Counted from the first letter of the stretch, positions 16,201 to 28,380 are shown. The stretch is 64,000 bases of DNA from Macrobrachium rosenbergii (GCF_040412425.1 NC_089766.1:48257297-48321296); one strand, 5' to 3'. Numbers and translations are program-made. Notes: a model not told the origin generated them from the sequence alone.

Positions 16201-19200
16201 TTGTGGAAATGATTTATAAACTACGAATCCCCAAGCCTTACGATTTTGAAAACATCTAACAAGATGCCATGGCTACCAAAACACTCTTCATGAGGTTTAT
16301 GGTGTTTTGTCTAGGAAGTCAGACAATACCTTGCCAGTATGGGATTGCCTTTCAAAGTGTTACTGATACTGGACAATGTACCTGGCCTCCCAGAAGCCCA
16401 AAGATGTTAAGTCATTTCCCCAACACAATGTTATTCAACTCCAGATTAGGGGGTAATAAAGATGTTTAAGGCCCATGACACTTGGTAACTATACAATTGT
16501 TGATGACATAAATATCAAAGGTGTCATGAAAGCCATTAAATAAATATGAAAGAAATTGACTATGACCAAGAAGGTGGATGGGGAATTTTTGAAGATATGG
16601 ATTCTGGATGAATTCAAGATTTAATTGACACTGCCCCAACTGAGTTTATAGAAATGGCTTGGAACTGACTCATACAGATGCTATACCAGAAGTAGACCCA
16701 GTGGTTCCAGAAAAGTTCAAGTTAAGTGTATCACAGAAGATTGTCTGTTCACAGCTTTCACATCTATTTTCATGATATTGAAAGGTCAGTGATACAAGTC
16801 TGCAAAGAAATGGGGACTCAGTCATATTGTCTGTGTGGAAGGCAATTTTATCTGTTGAAAGAAGGAATTGCATCAGGAAGGTTCCCTGGCCTCCTTCAGG
16901 TCTCAAAAATTGCTGCCCCCTCCATTTTTACAGCCGTCTCTTCCTGGTAGATAAGGCATCAGGGGTGTGGAGATCCATCGTAGATTTGTCAGTGTTGAAC
17001 AGCTACCTGTGCTTCCAAGGGAAGGTCATGAGTGACAATGCCTCATTTGTCGAGTTCTTATACAAGCAAAGCAATCTCCATTCTAAATCCAAGCCATCAG
17101 ACATGAATGGTCAGGGGACTGATACAGGGCCAGCTACATCCCTGGAAGAACAAATTGTGGTTATAGGCCGGGCCAGATAGTAAGGACAGAATGGTCATTA
17201 GACCAAGCAGTGGCAGATAGACTGGAGGGTCCCACATTGGATCACTTGCAACAGGAAAATTCACAAACTGCCCGTCTGCTTCCCTTCAAGACAAAGAATG
17301 ACATTCCAACATCAGTGGGACAACATGGATCCACTTGTGTTCCCCATTCAGCTAGATCCAAAGGTAATAAACAGGTTGTTCATCTCCCAGGGTCTGAGGA
17401 TGACACTGGTAGTTCAAGTGGCCACAAGCAGAGTGGTACAGGATCATCTCCACCTGCTAGACATTCCAAGACAGCTGCCTCTAAAAATCTAGTAGACAAG
17501 CACACAAGATACCAGTAGCCTTTTTACGGATGGAGGCTGTCCAGCAACTTCCTGGTGAAAGAAAGTCTTTTCAGGAGAAGTTTGGAGATCCATTTCTGTT
17601 AGACAGTCCTCCCTCAACCTGTATCAAGGAAAGTGGATGGTCTTCTTGGGTTGGTGCAGTGAGAGGAATGTCCATCGCCTCAAAACAGCTGTGAAGTGTG
17701 AAGAATGTAGCGGATTTCCTCCTTTTTCTGCGGCATAAAAGCTCCATGTCAGCAAGACACGGGGCTGCCCTCTCTAAGGTGTTCAAAGCTGGAACCACGT
17801 CTTTGAAAAAGAGTTGCTCACCTCAGTATTAAAACCACCTGGAATGAACTGTCACCAAAGTGGAAGTCTGGATGAACCGATCAGGACTGCTTCGGACCGA
17901 GACTGACTTTAAAAACATTTGGCATCAGCATTGAAGAGATAATGGGCCCTTTCATACACACCTGTGGTTGGATGAAATTGGGGTTTATCTTTCTTTTTAG
18001 AAGACACAGAACCCCTCCACACATAGGTTTGATGGTCTCTCAAGGACTTCGTGGGGAACAAACTGAGAAATGATTAACTAGAGCTTTTGAAGGCCTCCCT
18101 GAAACGGACAGCCTCCCACAGACCAGCTAAACGTAGATTGTTCATAAGTAAAGGCCAAACAAAGAGGAAATCAAAGAACACGGTCGCCTTCTGGCTTAAG
18201 AGCTTATGTTTCGGAAGGTAGTGCAAGTCCTATCCTGACCAGAGTCAAGGCACATGACATTAAGAGGTACGTATAGGTCCTTCAGGAGCCTTCAAGAGGA
18301 ACTACTCTATAAGACAAATCCTGCGTGCCGGGGTTTGGAAGAGACAGTGACCTTTACCTCTTTCTACCTAAAGGACTTAAACACAGAAATAAATTCTCTT
18401 AGTCCGATGGTCAGCACAGCAGGTGGTTTAAGGCGTAGAGTGACTTCAAAACTCCATCACAAGACGTAGAGCTGGAACCATAGTTCCGTCACACAGAATG
18501 AATTGCACCAAGGAAGTCTGGAGAATCAGGAGTGAGTACATTTCACAGAATTAGATGAAAATTTTTTTTTTTTTTTGCTGCCTAGAGGTGTCTCTCCTAT
18601 ATATAAAGGTGTAGGGAGGATTTGTATTGGAACAAATAGCAAATTAAAAATAAATAATTTGTATTTTTCCTAAACTTTGAAGTTACCTTCACATGAATAA
18701 AGTTACCCTCCTTGTTCCACCCCTCATAGCCCAATCTCTCACTCCTTCTGCAAAGGTGTTTCAGGGCTACACTCAGGCTGGTTCAGCAACTGACCATGTT
18801 TGGTGGGATCAGACCAGGGCAGACTAGGACAAGCAGGAAGCTACTGGATTTCAGTAGAACAAGTCTACATTCAGCCAAGTCACGCGAAGCGCATGGAAAT
18901 CTCCTATATATGAAGGTGTAGGTTTGTATTTTAGGAAAAACACAAATCATTTATTTTTAATTTGTTGTTTTGAAGGATTAGCATCTCAGGTCAAATTGTG
19001 TTTTGTGTGTAGGGCATAGGTACTATTTACAGGAATTTCTGAAACTGAATAATTTTTTGTTTTTTTTATTCAGGTAACAATGCCACCTGACTACCCAGGA
19101 GAGGCGCCCTCCTATTTACATGCTGAGTGCACCTTGGTTGAAGGGATTCAAAAGGCAGGAGCTCTGTGGACACTTGGAGGACATATATCTGTAAGAAAGT

Positions 19201-22200
19201 ACTCCCTACTTCCTTGATTATATTGTACACTTTAAATATGAGATGGCCCCAATCATATTTTGTATTCCTTTTTGAGTGATGTCAACACATTGTAGTATAT
19301 TTTCTTCTTTGTTACTGTATTCTTGAATATATAAGAGGTCTTAGTATCCTTTTGTTTATTTTGGAGGTACAAAAAACTCCTTATTTGTCTCAGACATGAA
19401 TTATTAGATTAATTTTTAACAATTTTTTGGGGTAGGATTTCCACAGCTCATCCAACTTGAGTAATTTTACATACAGTACTAGATTAGATTTTGTTAAGCT
19501 ATAGATTACATGATAGTTTTATTTCAAAAGTAAACATTTTGTTAGCTGCAGTAAGGTCAGGAGTCTTGTCAGTTTATAATTCCAGGGGCTGATTACATTG
19601 GGTAAAAGGGTAGTTAGCTTTGTGAGGGTTGGAAATACAGTATTTTAACTACTGTATGACTAAATTTAATATTCTTGGGTATGATCTTTTCTTTTTTAGT
19701 TTCCAAACCAAAGGAATACACAATTATGATTAAAAGGCTAGAGTATGGGGGTAAATGAATGGTATTCTTATTTGATTATCAGATAATGAAAAAGTTTAAA
19801 ATAGGAATACATGGCTATCAAATTCTGTTTGTGGTAGATGGATGCACAATAGTTGTAAGTATTTCCATTATGTTTAAGACATGTATAGCATAATCTTGAT
19901 TTATTAAAACTAAGTACCACATTATATGTGTACAGTAATATTTAGTCCTTGTTACTGTATACAGACACTATACCTTACATACGAACGAGTTTCGTTCCGA
20001 ATCACTGTTCGTAAGTTGATCTTCACACATATTTAAGCACAGTATGATATACTCTGCATGTTTTTTCATCCTAAAACACAATACAATACTGTACGCTGTA
20101 CATATAGTACTAGCCTATGTATAACTGAATCACGAAAATATGGAACATGATGAAAATATAAATAAAGATCAGTGGATTTTATCTTTATTTATATAGTACT
20201 ATACTTTATAGAGTGCAGCACTTTATTAATATGAATGATACATAACCCCTAAATAAAATCTGAAGATAATATAGTTGTTTTTAACGGAACACAATTTTAA
20301 TTTACGATCACGTTTGTTCGTAACCTGAATGTACGTAAGTAGGATAGTGTCTGTACAGAACTCTTGTAGTTTTATAAGATTTTTTAGACCAAGCAATCTA
20401 CTTCCAGTGAAAATGCTGGTGAGAGCATTGTTTATGAGTGGGTGGAGAGAATAAGACAGTTCATGGCAGAAGAAGGGGAAGCTGCAAAGCAAGAAATTAA
20501 GGAAGAAGAGGTGAGATGGAATTAAAATTGCATGCAGGAGATATGTTTACAGTACTTGACTTATAAGTTTTTTAACATTTTTATTGAATGATGATGATGT
20601 GTGTAATTTTATTTTGAGGTGCTCATAGATATTCTGTTTGTGATTTCATTTTTCTTTTGGACCGTTAACCCTAGTTAGATGTGAGATGTGGTGAGAAAAT
20701 GGGGATTTAGTAAAATGAAGAGATTGTTAATGAAATGTACAAGAGAGGAAATGGAAGATTAACAAAGAGCAATGAGATGCTTAATGCTTTTTGTTATACT
20801 ACATTATATGTATGAAATTGCATTGATAAACCCTTGCACATGAGTAATGGATTTATTTGGATGAGTAAATATTTACAGATATTCTATGTAGATTGTTAAT
20901 TTACTCATTATGAGGAGAGAATTAGGCAGTAACCATTCCAGCATTTCCAGCAATAATCTTGCATGTCCACAACAGTAAGGTGGACAAAGCCATTCCTCCA
21001 TTGTGTGGTGTCAGTTCTTGTACACTTTAATTTTTTCTTGAGTGTATGAGCAAGACTCAAGAGAATAGCTTTATTGGTCATACCTCATAGAATTATTGCT
21101 TGTCTTACCATTATCATAAGGTATTAGAACAGGAAATGGTTAAACTGTGTTAATGCTTGATCATTTATGTTTTAAGAACTTGTGTTTCCTATAATCTTCT
21201 GTAATTTCTTGCAAATGAACACCTTATTCTTTGGAAGCTTGACCTGCCAGCCAGTGGTCCCTATAGGCTTGCTCCAAATGAAGAGGGTTTTCTAGAATAC
21301 AAATAATTTTGTTAATGGTCAAATTCTTACTGTACCTCAGTAATATTTTTAGGTCTATGGATTGTAATATATTGTAAGACAAAAATATTTCAGATGAGAC
21401 GTGACTTTGCAAACTGGGAAGGGATACTTTACTGTTACACGCATGCTTTCAAGTCTCAAATGGGACATATAAATGCAAATTCTAATAACACCTATTTCCA
21501 ATACCCTGTGGTATTATTTTTTTCTCTATGTATTATTTTTTAAACTGAAGCTTTGAATTATTTTAACAGATTAACGGAATGTTGGAAGCAGCTGTTTTGG
21601 TAGACAAGTTAGAAGAAGACATTCCATGCCCTGAAATATTTTCTGGAGATATAATCTCAGATCGCAAAAGCCACTTTCAACCACATTTGGCACACGTCCA
21701 ATCCGTGGGTGAAGTGAGGTAAATATTGTATTGTCTCGTATTTTTTTGCAGCCATTTCACTGAAATAGTTATGCAGAATGTTCCTTTTTATTACTCAAGA
21801 TTTTGTATCCGTTTTAATTAATCAGATTTCATATCAGTTCTAACCACCGTCACTAACAATTTTCCAAAGAAAATAAATGAAAATTGCCAAATATCTTCAA
21901 AGGTATTTTGTCATTACTGTTTGCTTATACAAAATGGTGGTACCAAAAATAAAAACCATCCCTTTCAATGATAATCTTTCTGTAACAGTTACTTCTCAGA
22001 CTTAATGTCACTGTTGCACTTGTTACATGTAGGCCTAGATGTGCCTTATTATTAAATAAAAAAATTTAAGGTCGATTGATTGCATAGTATGAGCAATTAT
22101 GCACATGTAATATGTAATTATTTCCATTTATTTAATGGAAATGTTCACTGCACATATGTAACATTACAGGCCAGTTGTTTAATGTACTTTTACACAGCAG

Positions 22201-25200
22201 TGTAATGTATTAGCAAAGTAGAAAATGAAGTTAGTACTGTAGTATTTTTATCTTTTCCAGTCATCTCTAAACAGCACTTACATCAGCAAATAAATAATTT
22301 ATGGAATTTAGCTGGGTGTAAAGGCTGCAGTTCCATATATTCATACAATAGGTGTAATAAAGTTTTGACTCTGGAAAAATAATTGAACTGAAGGGATATT
22401 CTGTTTGGCCTTCACTTACTCATCAAGCGCTTTAAGTTGATGTATACTGTACTTCCAGGGAGCTCCCCTAATAACATTGAAAACGAGATTTATTAGTTAT
22501 CATGGATGTTAAGTAATAAATGAGTCCTCATAATCTAAGGCTGACTTTTAAGATAGGAACACTATGTGAAAAGTGAAAATGTAAAATATGAACACTATGT
22601 GAAAAATGAAAATGAGTTTTCTTTATGGTCATGAAGTTACCTAGTACAGCGGGCCCCCGCCTATTCATAGTTCCATTATTCATGGTATTTTTTCAGAGAA
22701 ATATTCACTAATTCCTGTATTTTCATATAATTTTTGTAACTGAATACATTTTTTGTGATAAAACTTAAAGTACTTGGGTACAAGCAATTCTAGAGGAGGT
22801 TTTTGTTTGAACTATCAAAATAGGCAGTTATAAGCATTTTTAGAGGGGTGTCAAGTATTTGCAGATTTTAGCTGTTAAACTGTAACATTTTTCTCTCATA
22901 CTTAGAAGTTTCTTTTATGTTTCTTTTGAATTTTTGAGTAATCATATAGTGTGGTTTTTATGATAGTGATTATCATGGGAGTCTTCAATTTTTACAGTTG
23001 TCAGCGCAAAGACTTGGAACAGCAACTTTTGTTCATATCTAAGCTAATGTCTCATGGAAATTAAAGAGAGAATATTAAATGAAATGAGAAAAGCTTTTTT
23101 CTGATGGAAGCTGTAGACTAGATTCTGGAAAGGAAGGTGAAGGGTGGATGGAAAAGTAAAACTGCAAATCTGCCAAGCTAATCATTACCGGAGGTACCTC
23201 CTTGATTATTTTGAGCAGACAATGGAGATTGTTCATGTAACAGTGCTTTTATGTCAAATTTTGATGTGATGTTCAACAGGGCTCCATTCCAGTTCAAGTT
23301 ATTTGTAGAGACAGTGTTACAATATGTGGTGTATTCTCTCAATGTTAACCCTCAGATTTAGTGTAGCCATATGTTATCTTACCACAATAGTGCCAACTGG
23401 ACGGTACATGTATCCTAGCTCATTTAAATGCTCTTGGTTGATGGCACAGCCAGTCAAAGCCCAATTATTTGTACATTTGTGTATCAAAATATACTGTAAA
23501 ATGTCTAAAGAGAAGATTGGCCTCAGTTTTAAAGGGTATATCTTTTAAAAAGGAAATTTCCTAAAGATATTGGTCTTAATTTTAATATTTTGTATTTAAC
23601 TCTGATATATTACAGTACTGCCTACAAGGAGTATCACACAGAGCTAAATCTATATATTCAACACTTTCTTAGTCCATTTGACTGCTGGTAATTTAGGGTG
23701 GATTAGGTTACAGCATTATCCTGGAACAATTAATTATTTTCTAATTGAGTCAATTTGTTAACCTTACAAGTAGCAAAATAATTTAAGACCAAGAGTTGAG
23801 AGTAAACATGAATTTTTATTGTATAAAGTTCACAAAATTATGTAAAAGAAAATGCAAAGTGCTTGAGCCAATTTTATATACAAGCAGGATAAATGATAAA
23901 AGTACTGTATTTATGTTCATATTGTTTTTCTTGTTTAACAGCATGAGTGGAGATAAAAATTCGCTGTAAATCCAACTTTGTTATGTTAATAGCAAATTAG
24001 TCAAAAATTCAGAAAGGTGTGATGACTGGAGGAGTAACTGCCTAATTGTTGGTTGTTTTAAAGCACTAAATTTGTACTTAAATTAACAAACCAAAGCAAG
24101 TTGGGATTTATGGTCGCAAATATTTGGTTTATGTTAGCAGACTAAGTTTGGATTTATGTTAACAAACAACACTACCCAAAAACAGAATTTCTAAAGGTTC
24201 AGGGTGATCATTGCAAGGTCGTAATGCACCGCATTATCATTGACACATTTTTCTTCGTCAGGCAAGTGTTAAGAAAACTAAAAGAGAATAAGAAAATTGC
24301 AAATGCAACACATAACATGTATGCCTACCGTTTTGTGCCTCCCGGATCGACAGTCGTATCCCAAGACTGCGACGACGACGGCGAAGATCACGCAGGAGGC
24401 CGCATGTTACATTTGCTTCAGGTGAGTTGAAATCACCACGAATTATTATTTAGTGCGTAACAAATTTTTTAAGACTGCGCCGTAACTGCACATCAGTGAT
24501 TACTGCTTCAGTGAATAACACTTGAATTCAGATGTTATACGTGTTCTGCAGCATGCAGGTATCATCACTGTAGTTTTTTGCTAATATTACTAGTATTTTT
24601 ATGAACTACCATAAGAGTAGCCATGATTAAATTTATTTTTGAGGTAATTTGGAACAGAAATGGAAATTCAAAAAGTTATATCTTTAGAATTATAATGTAA
24701 CTGTATCTTAAGACACATTGAATTAGCCTGCTTGCTCACATAAAATAGTCAAGTACTGTACTTTTTTCCGTAAGTGACCTGTTTTGTTATACTTATGATG
24801 CATAATGGATAAAATTGGTCATTGTAGTCAATTGTTCATTCTAGTCTTATTTTAATGTAAAAGTAGGTTGAGAAAGACTGATAAATCAAATGCTTAGTAG
24901 GGTATTTTCATGGTTAAATTATTAATAATTTCTTTTCTTATCATGCCGTATGTATTTTACATTTACCAGTTGTCATACTGATGGGAATTCAAACAGAAAG
25001 TGCAGCGGACAAAAAGTGTAGAGAACTTATTTCATATGAACTGTGTAAAGGGAAAGTCTGATAACATTAATAATGATGATAAGAATTTTTGCTTTAGTCC
25101 ATGGCAAAAACTAACAAAGTAATATATGGGTCATGTATCCCTACTAGAGTTGGATTTAGCTAGATGCTTTTTGATGACAATGATTCTTAGCTTTGCTGTT

Positions 25201-26100
25201 ATTCCATATACTGCAATGTACAGGCCACTAACCAGATTTGCTACCAAACAAGTGAAGTGAGAACCTGGATGTTGAGTTAACAAGCAACAAAAGAATTTAT
25301 GTGAAACAGTCACATTAATCAGTTTGTGGTGCAATAATAATGAAACCATCCTTGTAAGCCCAGTTTTGATTTTGAGCAAAGTAGTGGTCAGGTTTTATTC
25401 TGACCATTTATTGTCAAACCAATAAATTTTATGGACTAAACTCCTTGGAAGAGACTATGTGAAGAATGAATAAGTTTGGAGCTTTTATTGAACAGTCTTA
25501 TTGAACTTGGAGAAGGTGAATATTGTAGATGACCTCAATCAGGATTGGCCACAGATTATAGCAACTATATTTCATAATTTGACCTTGTAATTTCCAGTTT
25601 GACATGCTGTGTGAAAAGGATGAATTTATTGTATTTAGGTCCAAAGAATTGTTATCTATTTAGGTCCAAAGAATTGTTAACAAAGGCTAAAAGGATGGGT
25701 TAAGACCCTCACCTGGCATATAACCCAATTTGCTTTCAGGAAAACGCAGTTTAATGTTTTTCCTGTAGGACTAGTTGTGATGAAACACAACTCATTTGTA
25801 AAACCATGGAAAACTACCAACATTTGATATTGTAAAACCCATTCTATACATGTAAAATATGCTATCAGTGATTATTGTATTGCAGCCCATGACCTTTGAG
25901 TCTTGTTATCTTTTATTTTTCTTTTCCAGATACTGGATGCCCAAAATGTACTTGTTGTTGTTTCCAGATGGTTTGGTGGCATACTTTTAGGTCCCGATAG
26001 ATTTAAGCACATCAACAATGCAGCAAGGCAGATTCTAGACCAGTGTGGACATATCAAACAGTCTGATGAGAAAGGGAAAAAGAATAAAAAAGCAAGATAG
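10181..26100 (+). CDS. IMPACT: IMPACT/YIH1 homologue (GCN2 inhibitor via GCN1), complete
   Basis: Seven exons (10181-10207, 14560-14676, 19074-19190, 20388-20510, 21570-21718, 24262-24421, 25930-26100) join in phase to 287 codons plus TAG; human IMPACT has about 320. Residues ~10-120 form an RWD domain (EIEALSSIYG, then MPPDYPGEAPSYL, then ESIVYEWVERIRQFM). Residues ~159-260 form the YIH1/IMPACT domain (DRKSHFQPHLA; NKKIANATHNMYAYR; DCDDDGEDHAGGRMLHLLQ; VVVSRWFGGILLGPDRFKH), followed by a basic tail. The family binds GCN1 through RWD and so limits GCN2 activation under amino-acid starvation; it is cytosolic. ATG at 10181 is the only start compatible with exon 2 phase and follows an in-frame stop-rich leader. 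The RWD C-terminal part is unusual (see findings). No AATAAA was seen in the first 400 bp after the stop. Confidence 0.95.
10944..11375 (+). repeat. Dispersed repeat R2, copy 1, with flanking direct repeats (IMPACT intron 1)
   Basis: Core 11035-11340 matches 52206-52580: shared blocks include gtgtttagtactggcccgg, gttaacaagttattgcactt and ttaaattcataatta (with gaps). A 27-bp direct repeat ending gaacaaattcatta flanks it at 10944-10970 and 11349-11375; that repeat is absent from the other locus. Confidence 0.75.
12318..13060 (-). mobile_element. LINE 3' end, family L1a, copy 2, interrupted by a MITE (IMPACT intron 1)
   Basis: Reading the minus strand, 13060-12905 encodes SSFIPHTVGLWNTLQEDV then VQLELQKFKRKCNAL, a LINE RT C-terminus. 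A family B MITE interrupts it at 12537-12901. From 12536 to 12318 comes the untranslated tail ending in a short (AAT)n. This copy shows the other four tails belong to a LINE. Confidence 0.8.
12537..12901. mobile_element. Palindromic MITE, family B, nested in a LINE tail
   Basis: Left CAGGCAGTCCCCAGTTTACG, right CGTAAACCGGGAACTGCCTG, with TA on each side (12535-12536 and 12902-12903). Interior has repeated ttacgacg blocks. About 365 bp, no coding capacity. Confidence 0.9.
13704..14034. mobile_element. Palindromic MITE, family A, copy 2 (IMPACT intron 1)
   Basis: Left tacagtgaacccccccatat and right atacgggggggtttatgg are imperfect inverted ends, with inner arms cgcgga/cgcgaat. The interior matches the copy at 175-476 in reverse. 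Confidence 0.85.
14560..14676 (+). CDS. IMPACT: IMPACT exon 2 (RWD start)
   Basis: Acceptor gtttcag, donor gtgagt. Encodes VDEIEALSSIYGNDFHTE and onward through YSVEISEWDLTALLQ, the first strand-helix part of an RWD domain. Confidence 0.95.
14677..16850. other. IMPACT intron 2, proximal part
   Basis: No tandem repeat or domain recognised. The right half (about 16270 onward) may be older DIRS-element sequence but I could not assign it. Confidence 0.4.
16850..18150 (+). pseudogene. Decayed DIRS-like retrotransposon (RT/RNase H remnant), IMPACT intron 2
   Basis: Across shifting frames the plus strand reads VPWPPSGLKN then FYSRLFLVDKASGVWRSIVD LSVLNSYL (DIRS-type RT start), VMSDNASFVEFLYKQ (RNase H end), WSLDQAVADRL, and VINRLFISQGLRMTLVVQVA then IPRQLPL. 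The order is that of DIRS-type pol, but the RT core between SYL and SDN is deleted and stops and frameshifts are frequent. No intact tyrosine recombinase was seen. Nonfunctional. Confidence 0.7.
18594..18970. repeat. Inverted terminal-type repeats beside the DIRS remnant
   Basis: aataatttgtatttttccta at 18652 onward (arm 18631-18676) faces its inverse taggaaaaacacaaatcatt in 18931-18967. The motif tcctatatat-aaggtgtag occurs directly at 18594-18613 and 18901-18920. Related sequence recurs at 60553-60582. Confidence 0.7.
19074..19190 (+). CDS. IMPACT: IMPACT exon 3 (RWD, PDYPGEAP motif)
   Basis: Acceptor ttattcag, donor gtaaga. Encodes VTMPPDYPGEAPSYLHAE then CTLVEGIQKAGALWTLGG. The YP-x-x-x-P signature of RWD is present; the end of the exon does not align well with other IMPACT proteins. 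Confidence 0.9.
19962..20353. mobile_element. Palindromic MITE, family C (CAGACACTAT ends), IMPACT intron 3
   Basis: Left CAGACACTATACCTTACATA and right TACGTAAGTAGGATAGTGTC-TG are inverted, with TA at 19960-19961 and 20354-20355. The inner arms cgaacgagtttcgtt and cgtttgttcgtaa also pair. Exon 4 of IMPACT begins 34 bp after its end. Confidence 0.88.
20388..20510 (+). CDS. IMPACT: IMPACT exon 4 (last RWD helix)
   Basis: Acceptor attttttag, donor gtgaga. Encodes TKQSTSSENAGESIVYEW then VERIRQFMAEEGEAAKQE. GES-x-x-x-x-W-V-E-x-I-R matches the last RWD helix of human IMPACT. A MITE ends 34 bp before this exon. Confidence 0.92.
21205..21310 (+). mobile_element. LINE 3' tail, family L1a, copy 3 (IMPACT intron 4)
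   Basis: caccttattctttggaagct, ggtccctataggcttgctcc, and gaagagggtttt follow the tail of the 12.3-kb copy in the opposite orientation; the terminal AAT run is reduced to caaataat. Confidence 0.65.
21570..21718 (+). CDS. IMPACT: IMPACT exon 5 (linker and start of YIH1 domain)
   Basis: Acceptor ttttaacag, donor gtaaat, phase 2 out. Encodes an acidic linker, then IISDRKSHFQPHLAHVQSVG, the conserved start of the IMPACT domain. Confidence 0.95.
22644..22884. mobile_element. Palindromic MITE, family A, copy 3 (IMPACT intron 5)
   Basis: Starts TACAGCGGGCCCCCGCCTAT; interior shares attcactaattcctgtattt and aactatcaaaataggcagtt with the other two copies. The right end is decayed to ttaaactgta. Confidence 0.75.
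24262..24421 (+). CDS. IMPACT: IMPACT exon 6 (YIH1 domain core)
   Basis: Acceptor cttcgtcag, donor gtgagt. Encodes QVLRKLKENKKIANATHNMY, AYRF and QDCDDDGEDHAGGRMLHLLQ, the most conserved block of the family. Confidence 0.96.
25636..25680. repeat. Short tandem duplication (IMPACT intron 6)
   Basis: tatttaggtccaaagaattg occurs twice in direct tandem, period about 24 bp. Confidence 0.8.
25930..26100 (+). CDS. IMPACT: IMPACT exon 7 (last)
   Basis: Acceptor cttttccag. Encodes ILDAQNVLVVVSRWFGGILL, then GPDRFKHINNAARQIL, and a basic tail KGKKNKKAR before TAG at 26098-26100. Confidence 0.96.
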   Translation: MLDAQNVLVVVSRWFGGILLGPDRFKHINNAARQILDQCGHIKQSDEKGKKNKKAR

Positions 26101-27045
26101 CATTTGTTTCACTTGCATCCTAGTAATAGCATTTTTAGATCACTCCAGTAGAAGTTGGTAGCTGTCATACAAAATGTTTCTAAGATGTGTTGTGGAAATA
26201 CAAAAAATTTTTTAGATGAAGTCTGTGCAGTTATGTATAAGTTAATGACATGAAAATTGCTTACTTTTTGAATTTCTTTAATGTGCTTTTTCCCATTTTA
26301 TATGGGGTAAGCACGATGCCTTCTTTTGAAGGACTTTGATTTGGCGTTGGGGTAGACCGTAGCCTGACATCGCTTACACCCCCGGGAGCGCATGTGTATA
26401 TGTATCGTACTTGCTTACTTTTGAATGTGATGTTAAATTTTGATTTAGAAATTTACTTTTGTTGGAAGTCTAACCTAACCTAACCTGTCTGACCAAAGAA
26501 CATCAAATGAGTAGCTTGGACATAGCCTCTGACACCTTTTGACATACTTGTCCTATATTCCACTGAACTAAATCTTTCTCCCTAGTGAGAGGACTACAGG
26601 AAAGTGTTCAAGGCAAGTGATAAGTCACTGTACAGGTGCACAGTCACCTAAAGATGACTATATATTTACATGTGATCAGTTCCCAATCCCCTTCTCCACC
26701 ACAACTAGGACCCGAGAGAACCAGGAAGTGGCAGCTTTTGACTTGAAAATTATGCCTGTTGGCTCTTCCAAACCCCCTGTCCCTAGCTCACATGGACTCT
26801 AAGATGAAGTTTGCTGGTATATCAAGCCAGGAATGGGCCTTAAACTTGGGACCACTACACTGGGAAGACCAGCCAAAAAAACCAGATATCATTAAAATGA
26901 ACCAAAACAGACATTTAAGAGTAGTACTGGTAATGTTCTGGACTGCAAGTGAGTAAATTCTGTGAGGTAGTATTTTACGTTAGTCGACGAACGTGAAATG
27001 TGTCAATTGGTAAGTGTTTAGTGCATTTGCTTATACTTGTAGTGA

Positions 27046-27050
<5 letters not shown>
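26101..27050. other. IMPACT 3' flank
   Basis: Likely 3' UTR at first, but no AATAAA in the first 400 bp. A (CCTAA)3 run is at 26471-26486. Short open frames at 26617-26956 have no recognisable domain. Confidence 0.4.

Positions 27051-27133
<83 letters not shown>
27051..27133. repeat. (CT)n microsatellite
   Basis: About 40 uninterrupted CT units. Confidence 0.98.
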
Positions 27134-27135
<2 letters not shown>

Positions 27136-28380
27136 ATTCGGGGACTTTCCTTGTATTTCATGTATAAGATTACTGAATAGGTATAATTAACATTTTGATA
27201 GAAAAGACTGTAATGACATCACAGGAACCTTCAAGAGGCGAGACCATAAAAATATTTGGCATAACAATAAGGATGAGGTTTAAGATGGAAATGACTTGAA
27301 AAGACAAAACATCAATATAAAAAAAACTATGCAGTTCATTTGAATGCTAACCACTCAAAGACTAACGAAGGTTAAAACGTTGAAATTTTGCGAGGCTCCA
27401 CAGATTGGCTCAAGAGTGCAGCTAAGCTTGAATTTTCTGTAAACATTAGCAAACCCTTGTGATAATATACGATAATGTTAATCATTGCTACTATGAATGG
27501 TGAAGTGTGATGTGATACCACTAGATTTTTTGGGGAATTAAAGATGAGACAAATAATGTGACATTAAAAACAGCACTGAGAGATTATGTGATAAATGAGG
27601 AAAATGACTGAACTGAACATTGTAGATATGACATCAGGAAAGTATAGAGGATGAATATTTGGGGCACTGTATAAAAATTTGGGAGACTTGTCAGGAAAAT
27701 TAGATAAAAATAAACAATTATTAACCGACTTTAGGCCACGAAAATCAAACACGGGGTCACCCGCAAGAATATTACCTTACAACAAAATCCTGTATTGAAA
27801 TTGAGTGGGCATTTAATGCAAAGTACCAAGATAAGCAATTATTCAGACATTACAAAAGCATACTGCACTACAAAAACTCACTGAGCAAGTGATCGTACTG
27901 CAGTGTGGTATATTATTTTGAGAAATAAAAAGTGTGAGCCGTTGCAGAAGAATAAGACAAAAGAACTGTGCCAATAAACATTAAAACTGAACCATTTAAG
28001 AGGAGAGGAAATGCTCTAATAAATGTTTCAAACATGGTAAAGTACAGTGAATAACAGAGGACTGAAAATCCCATGTAAGCAAGGCTCAAGTTATATCTAA
28101 AGAAAAGGAAGCAAAGAATACTGGGGATGAATGCTACGTTGTATTATGTACCAAATTTAACTGATGGTTCCTAAGGAGATGCTCCTCATCATCCCGAAAT
28201 ACCAAGGGAATTTCCTGCCCATCAGAAAACTGTGGAAATGGTGTCAGGTGCTTGATTACTTTATCAAACCCTATCCTAGTTTGCTAGCCTTCTTTGAGCA
28301 GAGTTACTAGTAAGGGAAAGAATGACGAATGATGATAAAAAAAAAAGGTACTCAAAAGAATAAAAACATGGAAAACGAAG

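Noticed and set aside
26290..26415. Block after IMPACT with atttggcgttggggtagacc that looks like a conserved repeat
   Set aside because: No second copy was found in the window, so a repeat call cannot be supported here.
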